64,000 bases of DNA from Nocardiopsis sp. YSL2 (GTDB taxonomy: Bacteria > Actinomycetota > Actinomycetes > Streptosporangiales > Streptosporangiaceae): assembly GCF_030555055.1 (NCBI RefSeq), contig NZ_JAMOAO010000001.1:3348001-3412000 (forward strand). Direction: 5' to 3'. The position numbers were made by a program, and so were the translations under genes. Below the pieces are notes generated by a model. That model saw only the letters and a list, made by a program, of their open reading frames with translations, was not told the DNA's origin and did not search any database. This document shows, piece after piece, positions 54,393 through 62,802 of the stretch. Every line of letters starts with the position of its first letter. The stretch's first letter is position 1.

Positions 54393-55298
54393 CTAGGACG
54401 ACCGGGGCAGGCGTACGCGTGACATCTTCTCGGGATTGGCGACCATGTACACGTCGTGGACGCGGTCGTCGACGACCTCCAGGATGGTGACCATCAGTAC
54501 GTGGTCCCCGACCGCGATGACCGCGGCGGGGCCGCCGTTGAGTTCCACGATCCCGGTCCACAGGCCGTCCATCGAGTCGAGCCCGACCGAGTCGAGGAAC
54601 CGCCGGGTGTTGGGCTCCGTGGTGATCGACGCCAGGAACCTGCCGACCTTGGACATGCCGTGCAGGGCCCGCAGCGGGGCCTTGGCCCGTCCGCCGCCGT
54701 CGCCGATGAGGGTCACGTCCTCGGCGAGCAGACCGGTGATCCCGTCCAGGTCGCCCTCCAGACAGGCGGCGAGGAAGCGTTCGGTCATCCGGCGCCGGGC
54801 GCTCCGGTCGGCCTCGAACCGGGGGCGGCGCTCCTCGACGTGCGCGCGGGCCCGTCGGGCGAGCTGGCGGGTCGCGGCCTCCTCCCGGCCGATGATCTCG
54901 GCGATCTCCGCGTAGGGGAACTGGAAGGCCTCGCGCAGCACGAACACCGCGCGCTCCAGCGGGCTGAGCGTCTCCAGGACCACCAGGAGGGCGAACTCGA
55001 CGGAGTCGGCGATCTCGGCCCGCTCGGAGCCGTCGGGGGCCGTACTGACGGGCTCGGGGAGCCATTCACCGACGTAGGACTCGCGACGTGCGCGCGCGGA
55101 GCGCAGCCGGTCGACGGCGATCCGGGACACCACCGTGACGAGGTAGGCGCGGGGGTCGTCGACCGTGGCGTGGTCGACCTTGGACCAGCGCAGCCAGGCC
55201 TCCTGCACGACGTCCTCGGCGTCGGAAGCGGTGCCGAGGACGCGGTAGGCGACCCCGGTGAGGGCGGAGCGGTGCTCAACGAAGACATCGGTCGTCAT
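54393..55298 (-). CDS. ECF41-type RNA polymerase sigma factor with SnoaL-like C-terminal domain
   Basis: A 301-residue extracytoplasmic-function sigma factor. Region 2 (HRSALTGVAYRVLGTASDAEDVVQEAWLRW) and region 4 (LSPLERAVFVLREAFQFPYAEIAEIIGREEAATRQLARRARAHV) are intact. A C-terminal SnoaL-like domain of about 130 residues follows in place of a separate anti-sigma factor. ECF41 hallmarks are present: WLPEP at 79-83, DGGGRAKA at 200-207 and NPEKM near 288. In this group the fused domain both inhibits and supports the sigma factor. A matching promoter lies just upstream, pointing to autoregulation. The ATG is at 55298. Confidence 0.92.
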   Translation of the reverse strand: MTTDVFVEHRSALTGVAYRVLGTASDAEDVVQEAWLRWSKVDHATVDDPRAYLVTVVSRIAVDRLRSARARRESYVGEWLPEPVSTAPDGSERAEIADSVEFALLVVLETLSPLERAVFVLREAFQFPYAEIAEIIGREEAATRQLARRARAHVEERRPRFEADRSARRRMTERFLAACLEGDLDGITGLLAEDVTLIGDGGGRAKAPLRALHGMSKVGRFLASITTEPNTRRFLDSVGLDSMDGLWTGIVELNGGPAAVIAVGDHVLMVTILEVVDDRVHDVYMVANPEKMSRVRLPRSS

Positions 55299-55307
55299 GA
55301 CAGAGAA

Positions 55308-55335
55308 GACGTATCACACCGGTCGGGGTGTGACA
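55308..55335 (-). promoter_or_regulatory. ECF41-type promoter of the sigma factor gene
   Basis: On the minus strand TGTCACA (55335-55329) and CGTC (55311-55308) are 17 bp apart, close to the ECF41 target consensus as I recall it (TGTCACA, about 16 bp, CGTC). The -10 element ends 9 bases before the ATG, so the leader is very short. Confidence 0.7.
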
Positions 55336-55454
55336 CGCCCGCGTTCACCGGAGGAGGGGTCTGCTCGGCGATTTCGTCGGTGCTCCACGCCCGGTGGACG
55401 GAGGTGCCTTTCGAGGAGTGGGACGTCGTTCCCGACGGGGCCCGGACACACGTA

Positions 55455-55480
55455 CGGGGCGCGGCAGGTGCCGCGCCCCG
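55455..55480 (-). terminator. Hairpin terminator after the first small secreted protein gene
   Basis: A perfect 12-bp complementary pair, CGGGGCGCGGCA (55455-55466) and 55469-55480, has a 2-base gap, so the real loop is a little larger. It lies 27 bp past the stop codon of the minus-strand gene. No T run follows. Confidence 0.7.
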
Positions 55481-55506
55481 CGTCCACCGGGGTGGGGTCC
55501 GTCCGA

Positions 55507-55719
55507 CTAGTCGTTGACGGAGATGCCCGAGGTCGTCGTCTTGGACACGACGTTGCAGCCGTCCACGTTGACGAAGGAGAACGTCAGCACGTCCGCGCAG
55601 ATGGGGACCGTGATGTTCTGGATGTGGGCGTTGTTGTCGGCCGCGGCCGGGCCGGCCAGGGCGCCGACGGCGAGGCCGGTGGCCAGGAAGAGACCGGAGA
55701 CGGTGGCGATGCGCTTCAT
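55507..55719 (-). CDS. Small secreted two-cysteine protein, tandem copy 2
   Basis: A 70-residue precursor. A signal peptide (KRIATVSGLFLATGLAVGALAGPAAA, about residues 2-27) leaves a mature peptide of roughly 43 residues: it starts DNNAHIQNITVPICADVL, and has a second cysteine in DGCNVVSKTTTSGIS. Size, export, hydrophobic beta-prone sequence and the two cysteines recall chaplins, the surface proteins of aerial hyphae, but the chaplin consensus is not met. I do not recognise the family. The gene lies 75 bp after its paralogue at 55795-56004, in the same direction; the two share the NNAHIQNITVPIC and DGCNVVSKT segments exactly. The ATG follows AAAAGGAA. Confidence 0.8.
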   Translation of the reverse strand: MKRIATVSGLFLATGLAVGALAGPAAADNNAHIQNITVPICADVLTFSFVNVDGCNVVSKTTTSGISVND

Positions 55720-55794
55720 GGTGTTCCTTTTCGGTTCGTGGTGTACAGCGTGGATCTGTCAGGGCCGGGGGTCCCGCAGCGTGTCGGGACGCGG

Positions 55795-56004
55795 CTAGTT
55801 GACGGAGATGCCCGAGGTCGACGTCTTGGACACGACGTTGCAGCCGTCGGCGCTGATGCCGGCCGCCTGCAGGACGTCCACGCAGATGGGGACCGTGATG
55901 TTCTGGATGTGGGCGTTGTTGTCGGCCGCCGCGGTGCCGGTGAGGGCAGCGAACGCGAGACCGGTGGCCAGGACGAAGCCGGAAGCCTTGGCGATACGGG
56001 ACAT
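55795..56004 (-). CDS. Small secreted two-cysteine protein, tandem copy 1
   Basis: A 69-residue precursor and paralogue of the gene at 55507-55719. The signal peptide is SRIAKASGFVLATGLAFAALTGTAAA. The mature peptide begins DNNAHIQNITVPICVDVLQ, keeps the second cysteine in DGCNVVSKTSTSGIS, and is one residue shorter at the end. The middle segment (AAGISA against TFSFVNV) is the main difference. I prefer the ATG at 56004, which follows AAAGGTGG; a GTG at 56013 lies within that ribosome site. Duplication in tandem suggests a dosage-dependent structural or surface role. The upstream 200 bp are relatively AT-rich and likely hold the promoter. Confidence 0.8.
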   Translation of the reverse strand: MSRIAKASGFVLATGLAFAALTGTAAADNNAHIQNITVPICVDVLQAAGISADGCNVVSKTSTSGISVN

Positions 56005-56254
56005 GAGGTCCACCTTTCGGAAGGTACGGAACGGGGCGACTGCCCCCGCCGGAAATAACTTAGCGTAGTCAGAGCGATGCTACGGGTACTTTCGCGAGGC
56101 GATCCTGAGGCGAGTCGCCAGTTCCTCGCGTCATAACCGACATGGGGGACAAGACGGGGTCCCGCGTCGCCACCGTGTTACTGAACCGAAAGAGTGGCGG
56201 GTGCCCATGCTTCACGAACACATCGGAAACCGACTCCCGGTCCCGGAGTACGAC

Positions 56255-56290
56255 AAAAAGGGCCCGCACGGCGTGTGCCGTGCGGGCCCT
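56255..56290 (-). terminator. Rho-independent terminator after the PGYGQQ-repeat protein gene
   Basis: A perfect 14-bp stem (56259-56272 with 56277-56290; arm AGGGCCCGCACGGC) and 4-base loop are followed on the minus strand by a run of T. It lies 17 bp after the stop codon at 56307. Confidence 0.92.
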
Positions 56291-56306
56291 GTCCGAAGGT
56301 GGCGGG

Positions 56307-56858
56307 CTACCAGCCCTGCTGCTGCCCGTATCCCGGGTACTGCTGCCCGTAGCCGGGCTGCTGGCCATAGCCCGGGTGCTGCTGCCCGTAGCCGGGGTAC
56401 TGCTGCTGGTCGTACCCCGGGTGCTGCTGCTGGTCGTAGCCGGGCTGGTGCCCGTAGCCGGGCTGCTGCTGGCCGTAGCCGCCGTACGGGTCCTGCTGGT
56501 GGGCGCCGGTCGGGTGCTGCGGGTAGGGCTGCTGCTGACCGGACGGGTCCTGGACCGGAGCGGGCTGCTGCTGGGCCGCGGCCCGGGCCGCCTCCTCCTT
56601 GCCCGAGGTGTCCGGGCGGAAGATGAACAGTCGGGCGGGCTTGGAGTCACCGGCCTCACTCGGAGTGATGAGGTCCAGGCGCCAGCCCGCCTCCTCGATA
56701 CCCTCCAGGATGCGCGTCAGCCCGGGGCGCAGCTTGCTGGACGTCTCGTCGTAGGCGTTGACCTCGAGCTGGATGATGAACATCCGCCGCTTCTGCTGAG
56801 CCGCGACCTTGGCGTGCTCGACGACCGTGCTGTCCCTCACGACCTGCGTGACGCTCAT
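56307..56858 (-). CDS. Protein with conserved N-terminal domain and PGYGQQ-repeat prion-like tail
   Basis: A 183-residue cytoplasmic protein. Residues 1-85 look folded: HAKVAAQQKRRMFIIQLEVNAYDETSSKLRPGLTRILEGIEEAGWRLDLI, then KPARLFIFRP. I do not recognise a named domain, but similar short domains occur in actinobacterial proteins of unknown function. Residues about 95-183 are almost purely Gln, Gly, Tyr and Pro, in repeats of PGYGQQ, PGYDQQQ and PGYGHQ, with no charged residue apart from a few Asp. Such tails drive phase separation or surface adhesion in other systems. The ATG at 56858 fits the start of the folded part. A strong terminator follows. Confidence 0.75.
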   Translation of the reverse strand: MSVTQVVRDSTVVEHAKVAAQQKRRMFIIQLEVNAYDETSSKLRPGLTRILEGIEEAGWRLDLITPSEAGDSKPARLFIFRPDTSGKEEAARAAAQQQPAPVQDPSGQQQPYPQHPTGAHQQDPYGGYGQQQPGYGHQPGYDQQQHPGYDQQQYPGYGQQHPGYGQQPGYGQQYPGYGQQQGW

Positions 56859-57020
56859 GAATAACCGTACCCATCTGCTCTGGCCAGAGCGTGCTGTACC
56901 CGTCGGGTTGACGACCCGGTCATCCGCGTCCACCGTGGCGGGACTCCGCCGGGCTCCGCCCCATCATGCCTCCTATGCGCGCTTCTGGCCACAGAACGCC
57001 TCAAACGGCCGGAAGGGGCC

Positions 57021-57683
57021 TCAGGAGGCGGCGGCGCGGACCGCCTCGGCGACGGGATCGTCTCCGTTCACCAGGTTGAGAACCCGGCCGACCGTCCCCG
57101 GTTCGTCCAGGAGCGCGACGATGACCGACGCGACGTCGTCCCGCGTGACCGAGGCCCGCTCGACCTCCTCGCCCAGGGCCACCTTCCCGGTGCCGGGCTC
57201 GTCCGTCAGACGGCCCGGGCGAAGGATCGTCCAGTCCAGTTCCAGGGAGCGCTCGCGCAGGTCGGCGTCGGCCAGCCGCTTGGCCTCCACGTAGGCGGCC
57301 CAGACCTCGTCGGTGCCCTCGGGCACGGGCCGGTCCACGTTGATCGCGGAGATCTGGACCAGGCGGCGCACACCCGCCAGGGAGGCGGCGTCGGCGGTCA
57401 GCACCGACGCCTTGTGGTCGACGGTCGACTTGCGGTCCGCGCCGCTGCCCGGACCGGCGCCCGCAGCGAACACCACGGCGTCGGCGTTCATGATCTTCTC
57501 GGTCAGCTCGGTGACCGTGGCCTGCTCCAGGTCGATGACGACCGGCTCCGCGCCGGCGTCGACGACGTCCTGGGTGTGGTCGGGATTGCGGATGAGGGCG
57601 ACGGGCCGGTCCCCGCGGTCGGCCAGCTTCCTGGCCAGCCGCAGTGCGATCTTCCCGTGTCCCCCGGCGATGACGATACGCAT
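57021..57683 (-). CDS. NAD(P)-binding Rossmann-fold protein (atypical SDR)
   Basis: A 220-residue protein of the NAD(P)H-binding, NmrA/SDR_a5-like group. The nucleotide loop is MRIVIAGGHGKIALRLARKLADRG, followed by VVIDLEQATVTELTEKIMNADAVVFAAGAGPGSG. The SDR active-site positions are partly kept: VQISAINVDRP and AAYVEAKRLADADLRERSLELDWTILRPGRL with the Y-x-x-x-K pair. It probably senses or reduces with NADPH; the substrate is unknown. The ATG at 57683 gives the standard start just before the Rossmann strand. It is a single gene between the korB end and the repeat protein. Confidence 0.87.
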   Translation of the reverse strand: MRIVIAGGHGKIALRLARKLADRGDRPVALIRNPDHTQDVVDAGAEPVVIDLEQATVTELTEKIMNADAVVFAAGAGPGSGADRKSTVDHKASVLTADAASLAGVRRLVQISAINVDRPVPEGTDEVWAAYVEAKRLADADLRERSLELDWTILRPGRLTDEPGTGKVALGEEVERASVTRDDVASVIVALLDEPGTVGRVLNLVNGDDPVAEAVRAAAS

Positions 57684-57900
57684 GGGGGAAGGGTAGTCCT
57701 TCTCCTCACGCGGACCGGGACGCGGCGCGGGCGCCGTGGCCTCGGCCACGACGCCCCACGTCCGCCGAACACGCCCCAGGGCATGTTCCGCGGATACTCA
57801 CCCTGCTGCGCGGCGCCCCGGCACGACTCCCGCCGCGTTCTCATCAGTCGACAGCCACACCGGAACGCCGCTCGCGACGGGCGGCATCCACGGAACCGCC

Positions 57901-58956
57901 CTAGTCGACGGTCCAGGTGTCGCCGCTGGCGAGCAGGGCCGCCAGCTCGCCGTCGCCCCGCTCGGCGCGGGCGTCGGCGATCTGCTCGTTCATCAGGTCG
58001 TCGTAGACGGGGCGCCGCACGTCGCGGAACACCCCGATCGGCACGTGCTCGAACGCCGGGTAGTCCAGCCGGGACAGCGCGAACGCGTACCCCGGGTCCT
58101 CCCGGTGCGCGTCGTGCCTGATGAGCCGGTCCTCGCCCACCGAGTCCACGTCCACGACCGACAGGCCGCCGAACTCCCCGGAGACCACGCCGCGGTCCGG
58201 TCCGAGCCGCAACGGCTCGCCGTGCTCCATCCGCAGCAGACGGGCGTCGCGCGCCGAGGGGTCCTTCAACGGCTCGAAGGCGTCGTCGTTGAAGATCGGG
58301 CAGTTCTGGTAGATCTCCACGAACGAGGCGCCCGGGTGGTCGGCCGCCGCGCGCAGCACCGACGTCAGGTGCTTGCGGTCGGAGTCGACCGTGCGCGCCA
58401 CGAACCCCGCCTCCGCGCCCAGCGCCAGCGACACCGGGTTGAAGGGGTGGTCCAGCGACCCCACCGGTGAGGACTTGGTGATCTTGCCCGGCTCGGAGGT
58501 GGGCGAGTACTGCCCCTTGGTGAGCCCGTAGATGCGGTTGTTGAACAGCAGGACGTTGATGTTGACGTTGCGGCGCAGCGCGTGGATGAGGTGGTTGCCG
58601 CCGATGGACAGCCCGTCCCCGTCGCCGGTCACTACCCACACCGACAGGTCGGGGCGGCTCGTCGCCAGCCCCGTCGCGATCGCCGGGGCGCGCCCGTGGA
58701 TCGAGTGGATCCCGTAGGTGCTCAGGTAGTACGGGAACCGGGAGGAGCAGCCGATTCCGGACACCATCACGATGTTCTCGCGTGGAACACCCAGCTCGGG
58801 CAGGAAGGACTGGAAGGCGGCCAGGATGGCGTAGTCCCCGCACCCGGGGCACCACCGCACCTCCTGGTCGGACTTGAAGTCCTTCATCTTGTACGCGGTG
58901 TCGGTCTTGGGTACGAGGCCGAGCCCGGCGAACCCGTGGCCGTTGTCACTCGTCAC
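57901..58956 (-). CDS. korB: 2-oxoacid:ferredoxin oxidoreductase, beta subunit
   Basis: A 351-residue thiamine-diphosphate subunit. RWCPGCGDYAILAAFQSFLPELG holds the first cluster cysteines, SGIGCSSRFPYYLSTYGIHSIHGRAPAIATGL the next, and VVTGDGDGLSIGGNHLIHALRRNVNINVLLFNNRIYGLTKGQYSPTS is the TPP-Mg binding region. With KorA it would oxidise 2-oxoglutarate (most likely) to succinyl-CoA with ferredoxin as acceptor, the oxygen-tolerant form found in aerobic actinobacteria. It overlaps the end of korA by 11 bp, so the two are co-translated. Confidence 0.93.
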   Translation of the reverse strand: MTSDNGHGFAGLGLVPKTDTAYKMKDFKSDQEVRWCPGCGDYAILAAFQSFLPELGVPRENIVMVSGIGCSSRFPYYLSTYGIHSIHGRAPAIATGLATSRPDLSVWVVTGDGDGLSIGGNHLIHALRRNVNINVLLFNNRIYGLTKGQYSPTSEPGKITKSSPVGSLDHPFNPVSLALGAEAGFVARTVDSDRKHLTSVLRAAADHPGASFVEIYQNCPIFNDDAFEPLKDPSARDARLLRMEHGEPLRLGPDRGVVSGEFGGLSVVDVDSVGEDRLIRHDAHREDPGYAFALSRLDYPAFEHVPIGVFRDVRRPVYDDLMNEQIADARAERGDGELAALLASGDTWTVD

Positions 58957-60799
58957 GGTCGATGACCTCCTGCAGCACGTCCGCCAGTTCCTCGGCCTTG
59001 AACGGCAGGCCGCGGACCTTGTTGTAACCGATGACGTCGACCAGGTACCTGCCGCGCAGCAGCAGGGCGAGCTGGCCCAGGTTGATCTCCGGCACGACCA
59101 CCCGCTCGTAGCGGCGCAGCACGTCGCCGAGGTCGGCCGGGAAGGGGTTCAGGTGCCGCAGGTGGGCCTGGGCGACCCGGCCGCCGGCGCGGCGGACCCG
59201 GCGCACGCCCGCGGTGATCGACCCGTACGTGCCGCCCCAGCCAAGGACGAGCACCCGGGCGTCGTCGCTGGGGTCGTCGACCTCCAGCGGCGGCAGGTCC
59301 CGGGCGATCGCGTCGATCTTGGCCTGGCGGGTGCGGACCATGAGGTCGTGGTTGGCGGGCGTGTAGGAGATGTCGCCGGTCTCGGCGTGCTTCTCGATCC
59401 CGCCGATCCGGTGCTCCAGTCCCGCCGTGCCGGGGACCGCCCATGGCCGGGCCAGGGTACTCTCGTCGCGGGCGTAGGGCAGGAAGGCTCCGTCGGGCCC
59501 GTTCGCGCGCGTGGCGAAGCCCGGGTCGATCACCGGCAGGTCGGCGACCTCCGGTAGCCGCCAGGGCTCCGACCCGTTGGCGAGGTAGCCGTCCGAGAGC
59601 ACCACGACGGGCGTGCGGTAGGTGACCGCGAGCCGGGTGGCCTCCAACGCGGTGTCGAAGCAGTCGGCGGGTGAGGACGGCGCCAGCACGGGCAGGGGGG
59701 ACTCCCCGTTGCGGCCGTACAGCGCCAGCAGCAGGTCGGTCTGCTCGGTCTTGGTCGGCATGCCGGTGCTGGGCCCGGCCCGCTGCACGTCGATGATCAC
59801 CAGCGGCAGCTCGGTCATCACCGCCAGGCCGACGGTCTCCTGCTTGAGGACCATGCCGGGGCCGGAGGTGGTGGTGACGCCGAGGGACCCGCCGAACGCG
59901 GCGCCCAGGGCGGCCCCCACCCCGGCGATCTCGTCCTCAGCCTGGAACGTGCGCACGCCGAACCGCTTGTGCCGGGACAGCTCGTGCAGGATGTCCGAAG
60001 CGGGGGTGATCGGATACGAGCCCAGGAAGAGCGGCAGCCCGGAGCGCTGGGACCCCGCGATCAGTCCGTAGGCGGTGGCCAGGTTGCCGGTGATGTTGCG
60101 GTAGGTCCCCGCGGGCAGCCGGGCGGGCTTGATCTCGTAGGAGACCGCGAAGTCCTCGGTGGTCTCGCCGAAGTTCCATCCCGCCTGGAACGCGGTGAGG
60201 TTGGCGGCGAGGATGTCCGGCTTGCCGGCGAACTTCTGCTTGAGGAACGAGGTCGTCCCCTCGGTGGGCCGGTTGTACATCCACGACAGCAGGCCCAGGG
60301 CGAACATGTTCTTGGCGCGCTGGGCGTCCTTCTTGGACAGGTCCGTGCCCGCCAGCGCCTCCACGGTCATGGAGGTGAGCGGGACGGCGCTGACGTGGAA
60401 GGCGTCCAGCGACCCGTCCGTGACCGGGTCGGACTCGTACCCGACCTTGGCCAGGCTGCGCCGGGTGAACTCGTCGGTGTTGACGATGACCGTCGCGCCC
60501 CGCGGTACGTCGGCGAGGTTGGCCTTCAGGGCCGCGGGGTTCATCGCCACCAGCACGTCCGGGGCGTCGCCCGGCGTCATGATGTCGTGGTCGGCGAAGT
60601 GGACCTGGAAGCTGGAGACCCCGGGAAGGGTTCCGGCGGGGGCGCGGATCTCCGCGGGGAAGTTCGGCAGGGTCGACAGGTCGTTGCCGAACGACGCGGT
60701 CTCCTGCGTGAATCGATCACCGGTCAACTGCATGCCGTCGCCGGAGTCCCCGGCGAAGCGAATGATGACGCGGTCGAGCTGTTCGATCTGTTTGGCCAC
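58946..60799 (-). CDS. korA: 2-oxoacid:ferredoxin oxidoreductase, fused gamma-alpha subunit
   Basis: A 617-residue fusion. Residues 1-190 are the gamma domain (VIIRFAGDSGDGMQLTGDRFTQETASFGNDLSTLPNFPAEIRAPAG, ending with the SWMYNRPTEGT region). Residues 200-617 are the alpha domain, with LFLGSYPITPASDILHELS, EDEIAGVGAALGAAFGGSLGVTTTSGPGMVLKQE, and the ERAGPSTGMPTKTEQTDLLLALYGRNGE-like segment (here QRAGPSTGMPTKTEQTDL). Fusion of gamma and alpha is usual for KorA. The start is a GTG, with AAGGAGG about 12 bases upstream. The 497-bp region upstream is shared with the divergent peptidase gene. Confidence 0.94.
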   Translation of the reverse strand: MAKQIEQLDRVIIRFAGDSGDGMQLTGDRFTQETASFGNDLSTLPNFPAEIRAPAGTLPGVSSFQVHFADHDIMTPGDAPDVLVAMNPAALKANLADVPRGATVIVNTDEFTRRSLAKVGYESDPVTDGSLDAFHVSAVPLTSMTVEALAGTDLSKKDAQRAKNMFALGLLSWMYNRPTEGTTSFLKQKFAGKPDILAANLTAFQAGWNFGETTEDFAVSYEIKPARLPAGTYRNITGNLATAYGLIAGSQRSGLPLFLGSYPITPASDILHELSRHKRFGVRTFQAEDEIAGVGAALGAAFGGSLGVTTTSGPGMVLKQETVGLAVMTELPLVIIDVQRAGPSTGMPTKTEQTDLLLALYGRNGESPLPVLAPSSPADCFDTALEATRLAVTYRTPVVVLSDGYLANGSEPWRLPEVADLPVIDPGFATRANGPDGAFLPYARDESTLARPWAVPGTAGLEHRIGGIEKHAETGDISYTPANHDLMVRTRQAKIDAIARDLPPLEVDDPSDDARVLVLGWGGTYGSITAGVRRVRRAGGRVAQAHLRHLNPFPADLGDVLRRYERVVVPEINLGQLALLLRGRYLVDVIGYNKVRGLPFKAEELADVLQEVIDRDE

Positions 60800-61296
60800 T
60801 GAGATCGACGACCTCCTTGGTGAGCCGCCGGTCGTGTCGGGCGGCGGCGCTCGGGTGTCCGTCCCGGGGATCCCGCCGTCGGAAACGGGAGTCCGGTCGG
60901 AACGTCAGGACAGCGTTCGTGGCCCCTCGCCCGCACCGGGTGCGCCAACCCGGTGTCGCGCGGTGCGGCTCCGCCGCGTGCGGCCGGGTCGATGAGGAGT
61001 CCTCGCCCAGGAGGGCCGGGGGCCTCGCTTCAACGACACGGCCAACCGCCCACCTGGGAGAGGGAGGGTCCCGCCAGCCTGGTGCGCGTAGTGATAAGGG
61101 CCACGTTGGCACTATAGGTCGTCCGTCCACGGGTCGCGCGAGTCGGGTGGCCATTGTCACACCCGTTCGCGACGGCTGGGGCTGTTGGGGTGCGTGCGGG
61201 TGGTGGCGGACAGCCGGCCCGTTGGGGAACGCACGACGCGGATCCGCACGTTTGTCACCATGTACGCATCGGCGACGAGACCCTGGAGGTGACGGC
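60800..61296. other. 497-bp divergent intergenic region
   Basis: This lies between korA (minus) and the M48 peptidase gene (plus) and should contain both promoters. The AT-richest part is near 61090-61125, including GTGATAAGGG and CACTATAGG, which is a plausible place for start sites, but no convincing -35/-10 pair was found. No open frame with actinobacterial codon use was seen. Confidence 0.5.
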
Positions 61297-62160
61297 GTGC
61301 ACGTCAGTGCGGCCCGCGCGGTCGGCCTGTTCGTCAGCGCCGCGGTGTTCGTCGTCGCGGTCGGCTGGGTCTGCGGCTCGAACAAGGGCGCCCAGATCTC
61401 GCTGGCCCTGGTGGGGTGCGCGGGGATCCTGGTCTACCTGTTCGGCGAGTCGCTGGCCCTGCGCGCCATGCGCGCCCGGCTGATCAGCGAGATCGAGCAG
61501 CCGGAGCTGTACGGACTCGTCCGGGAGCTGGCCACGGCCGCCCGACAGCCGATGCCGCGCCTGTACCTGTCGCCGGTCCGCTCACCGAACGCCTTCGCGA
61601 CGGGCATCAGCCCGCGCCGCGCCTCCCTGTGCTGCACGACGGGGCTGCTGCGGACGCTGGACCGCGAGGAGCTGCGCGGCGTGCTGGCGCACGAGCTGGC
61701 GCACATCCGGTCCCACGACACCCTGATCAGTGCGGTGGCGGCGACACTGACCGCGCTCATCACCGCGTTGAGCGCGATCACCTTCCTGCTGCCGCTGGGG
61801 GAGTCCGAGGAGACCGACATGCCCAACCTGCTGGGCGGTCTGATGGTGGTCCTGCTGGCCCCGTTCGCGGCGGCGGTGGTCTACTGCGGGGTGGGCCGCC
61901 GGCGCGAGTTCAGGGCCGACGAGCGGGCGGCCGAGCTGACGGGGGACCCGTTGGCGCTGGCCTCCGCGCTGCGCAAGCTGGAGGAGGGCGCGCGCTCGCA
62001 CCCGCTGCCGATGGAGCGGTCGCTGCTGGCCTCGGCGCACCTGATGACGACCAACCCGTTCCCCGACGGCGTGGGCCGCCTGTTCGCCGCGCACCCGCCG
62101 GTGGCCGAGCGCATCCGCCGGCTGCGGGATCTGCGGCACAAGTGGGACATGGGGCGCTAG
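61297..62160 (+). CDS. M48-family zinc metallopeptidase (HtpX-like)
   Basis: A 287-residue membrane metalloprotease. Two N-terminal helices (AVGLFVSAAVFVVAVGWVCG and ISLALVGCAGILVYLFG) precede the catalytic domain. The zinc motif is HELAH in LRGVLAHELAHIRSHDTL, with the third ligand glutamate expected in RREFRADERAAELTGDPLALASALRKLE. Another pair of helices lies between them. NAFATGISPRRASLCCTTGLLRTLDREELRGV is typical of the HtpX/Ste24 group, which degrades misfolded membrane proteins. The GTG at 61297 follows GGAGGTGAC. No regulatory partner is visible nearby. Confidence 0.92.
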   Translation: MHVSAARAVGLFVSAAVFVVAVGWVCGSNKGAQISLALVGCAGILVYLFGESLALRAMRARLISEIEQPELYGLVRELATAARQPMPRLYLSPVRSPNAFATGISPRRASLCCTTGLLRTLDREELRGVLAHELAHIRSHDTLISAVAATLTALITALSAITFLLPLGESEETDMPNLLGGLMVVLLAPFAAAVVYCGVGRRREFRADERAAELTGDPLALASALRKLEEGARSHPLPMERSLLASAHLMTTNPFPDGVGRLFAAHPPVAERIRRLRDLRHKWDMGR

Positions 62161-62235
62161 GGGCGGTCAGGGCGCGCCCTGGGCCCCGGGCGGGGCGCCC
62201 GAGGGCTCTGAGCGGCGCCTGAGGGCCGCAGGGAC

Positions 62236-62284
62236 ACGACGGAGGCGGCCGACCCCCACCGGGAGGGGCGGCCGCCTCCGTCGT
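62236..62284. terminator. Bidirectional hairpin terminator between convergent genes
   Basis: A perfect 15-bp stem, 62236-62250 (ACGACGGAGGCGGCC) with 62270-62284, has a 19-base loop and sits between the M48 peptidase and YajQ-family genes. There is no T run. Confidence 0.8.
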
Positions 62285-62304
62285 TCAGGGGCCGGTGTGC
62301 GGGG

Positions 62305-62802
62305 CTACCGGTAGTTGACGAACTGCAGCGCCAGGTCGAAGTCCTTCTCCTTGATGAGGTTCATGACGGCCTGGAGGTCGTCCTTCTTCTTGGAGCTCAC
62401 CCGCAGCTCGTCGCCCTGGATCTGGGCCTTGACGCCCTTGGGGCCCTCGTCGCGGACGAGCTTGGAGATCTTCTTGGCGTCCTCGGAGGTGATGCCCTCC
62501 TTGAGGCCGACGGGGAGGCGGTACTCCTTGCCGGAGGGCTTGGGCTCGTCGGCGGCGTCCAGGACCTTCAGGGAGATCTTGCGCTTGATCAGCTTCTCCT
62601 TGAAGACCTCCAGGGCCGCGGCGGCCCGCTCCTCGGAGGAGCTCTTGATCTCGATGCCGTCCTCGCCCTGCCAGGCGATGGTGGTCCCGGTGCCCTTGAA
62701 GTCGAACCGCTGGGCCAGCTCCTTGCCCGCCTGGTTCAGGGCGTTGTCGACCTCCTGTCGATCGAGTTTGGACACGACGTCGAAACTGGATTCGGCGGCC
62801 AC
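62305..62802 (-). CDS. YajQ-family nucleotide-binding protein
   Basis: A 165-residue protein of the YajQ (DUF520) family. The start, [39 protein letters not shown], and the end, [50 protein letters not shown], are highly typical. The protein folds as two ferredoxin-like halves. Members bind nucleotides, and in Xanthomonas one binds cyclic di-GMP and acts as a transcription cofactor; a role here is unproven. The GTG at 62802 gives the usual N-terminus. Confidence 0.95.
   Translation of the reverse strand: MAAESSFDVVSKLDRQEVDNALNQAGKELAQRFDFKGTGTTIAWQGEDGIEIKSSSEERAAAALEVFKEKLIKRKISLKVLDAADEPKPSGKEYRLPVGLKEGITSEDAKKISKLVRDEGPKGVKAQIQGDELRVSSKKKDDLQAVMNLIKEKDFDLALQFVNYR

Noticed and set aside
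55507..56004. Calling the tandem secreted proteins chaplins
   Set aside because: Size and export agree, but the conserved chaplin core with its GN-rich, CGN-type motif is not present.
56310..56480. Regular repeated DNA that could be mistaken for a CRISPR array or minisatellite
   Set aside because: The repeat units are 15-21 bp, in frame, have no spacers, and encode PGYGQQ-type repeats of a real protein.
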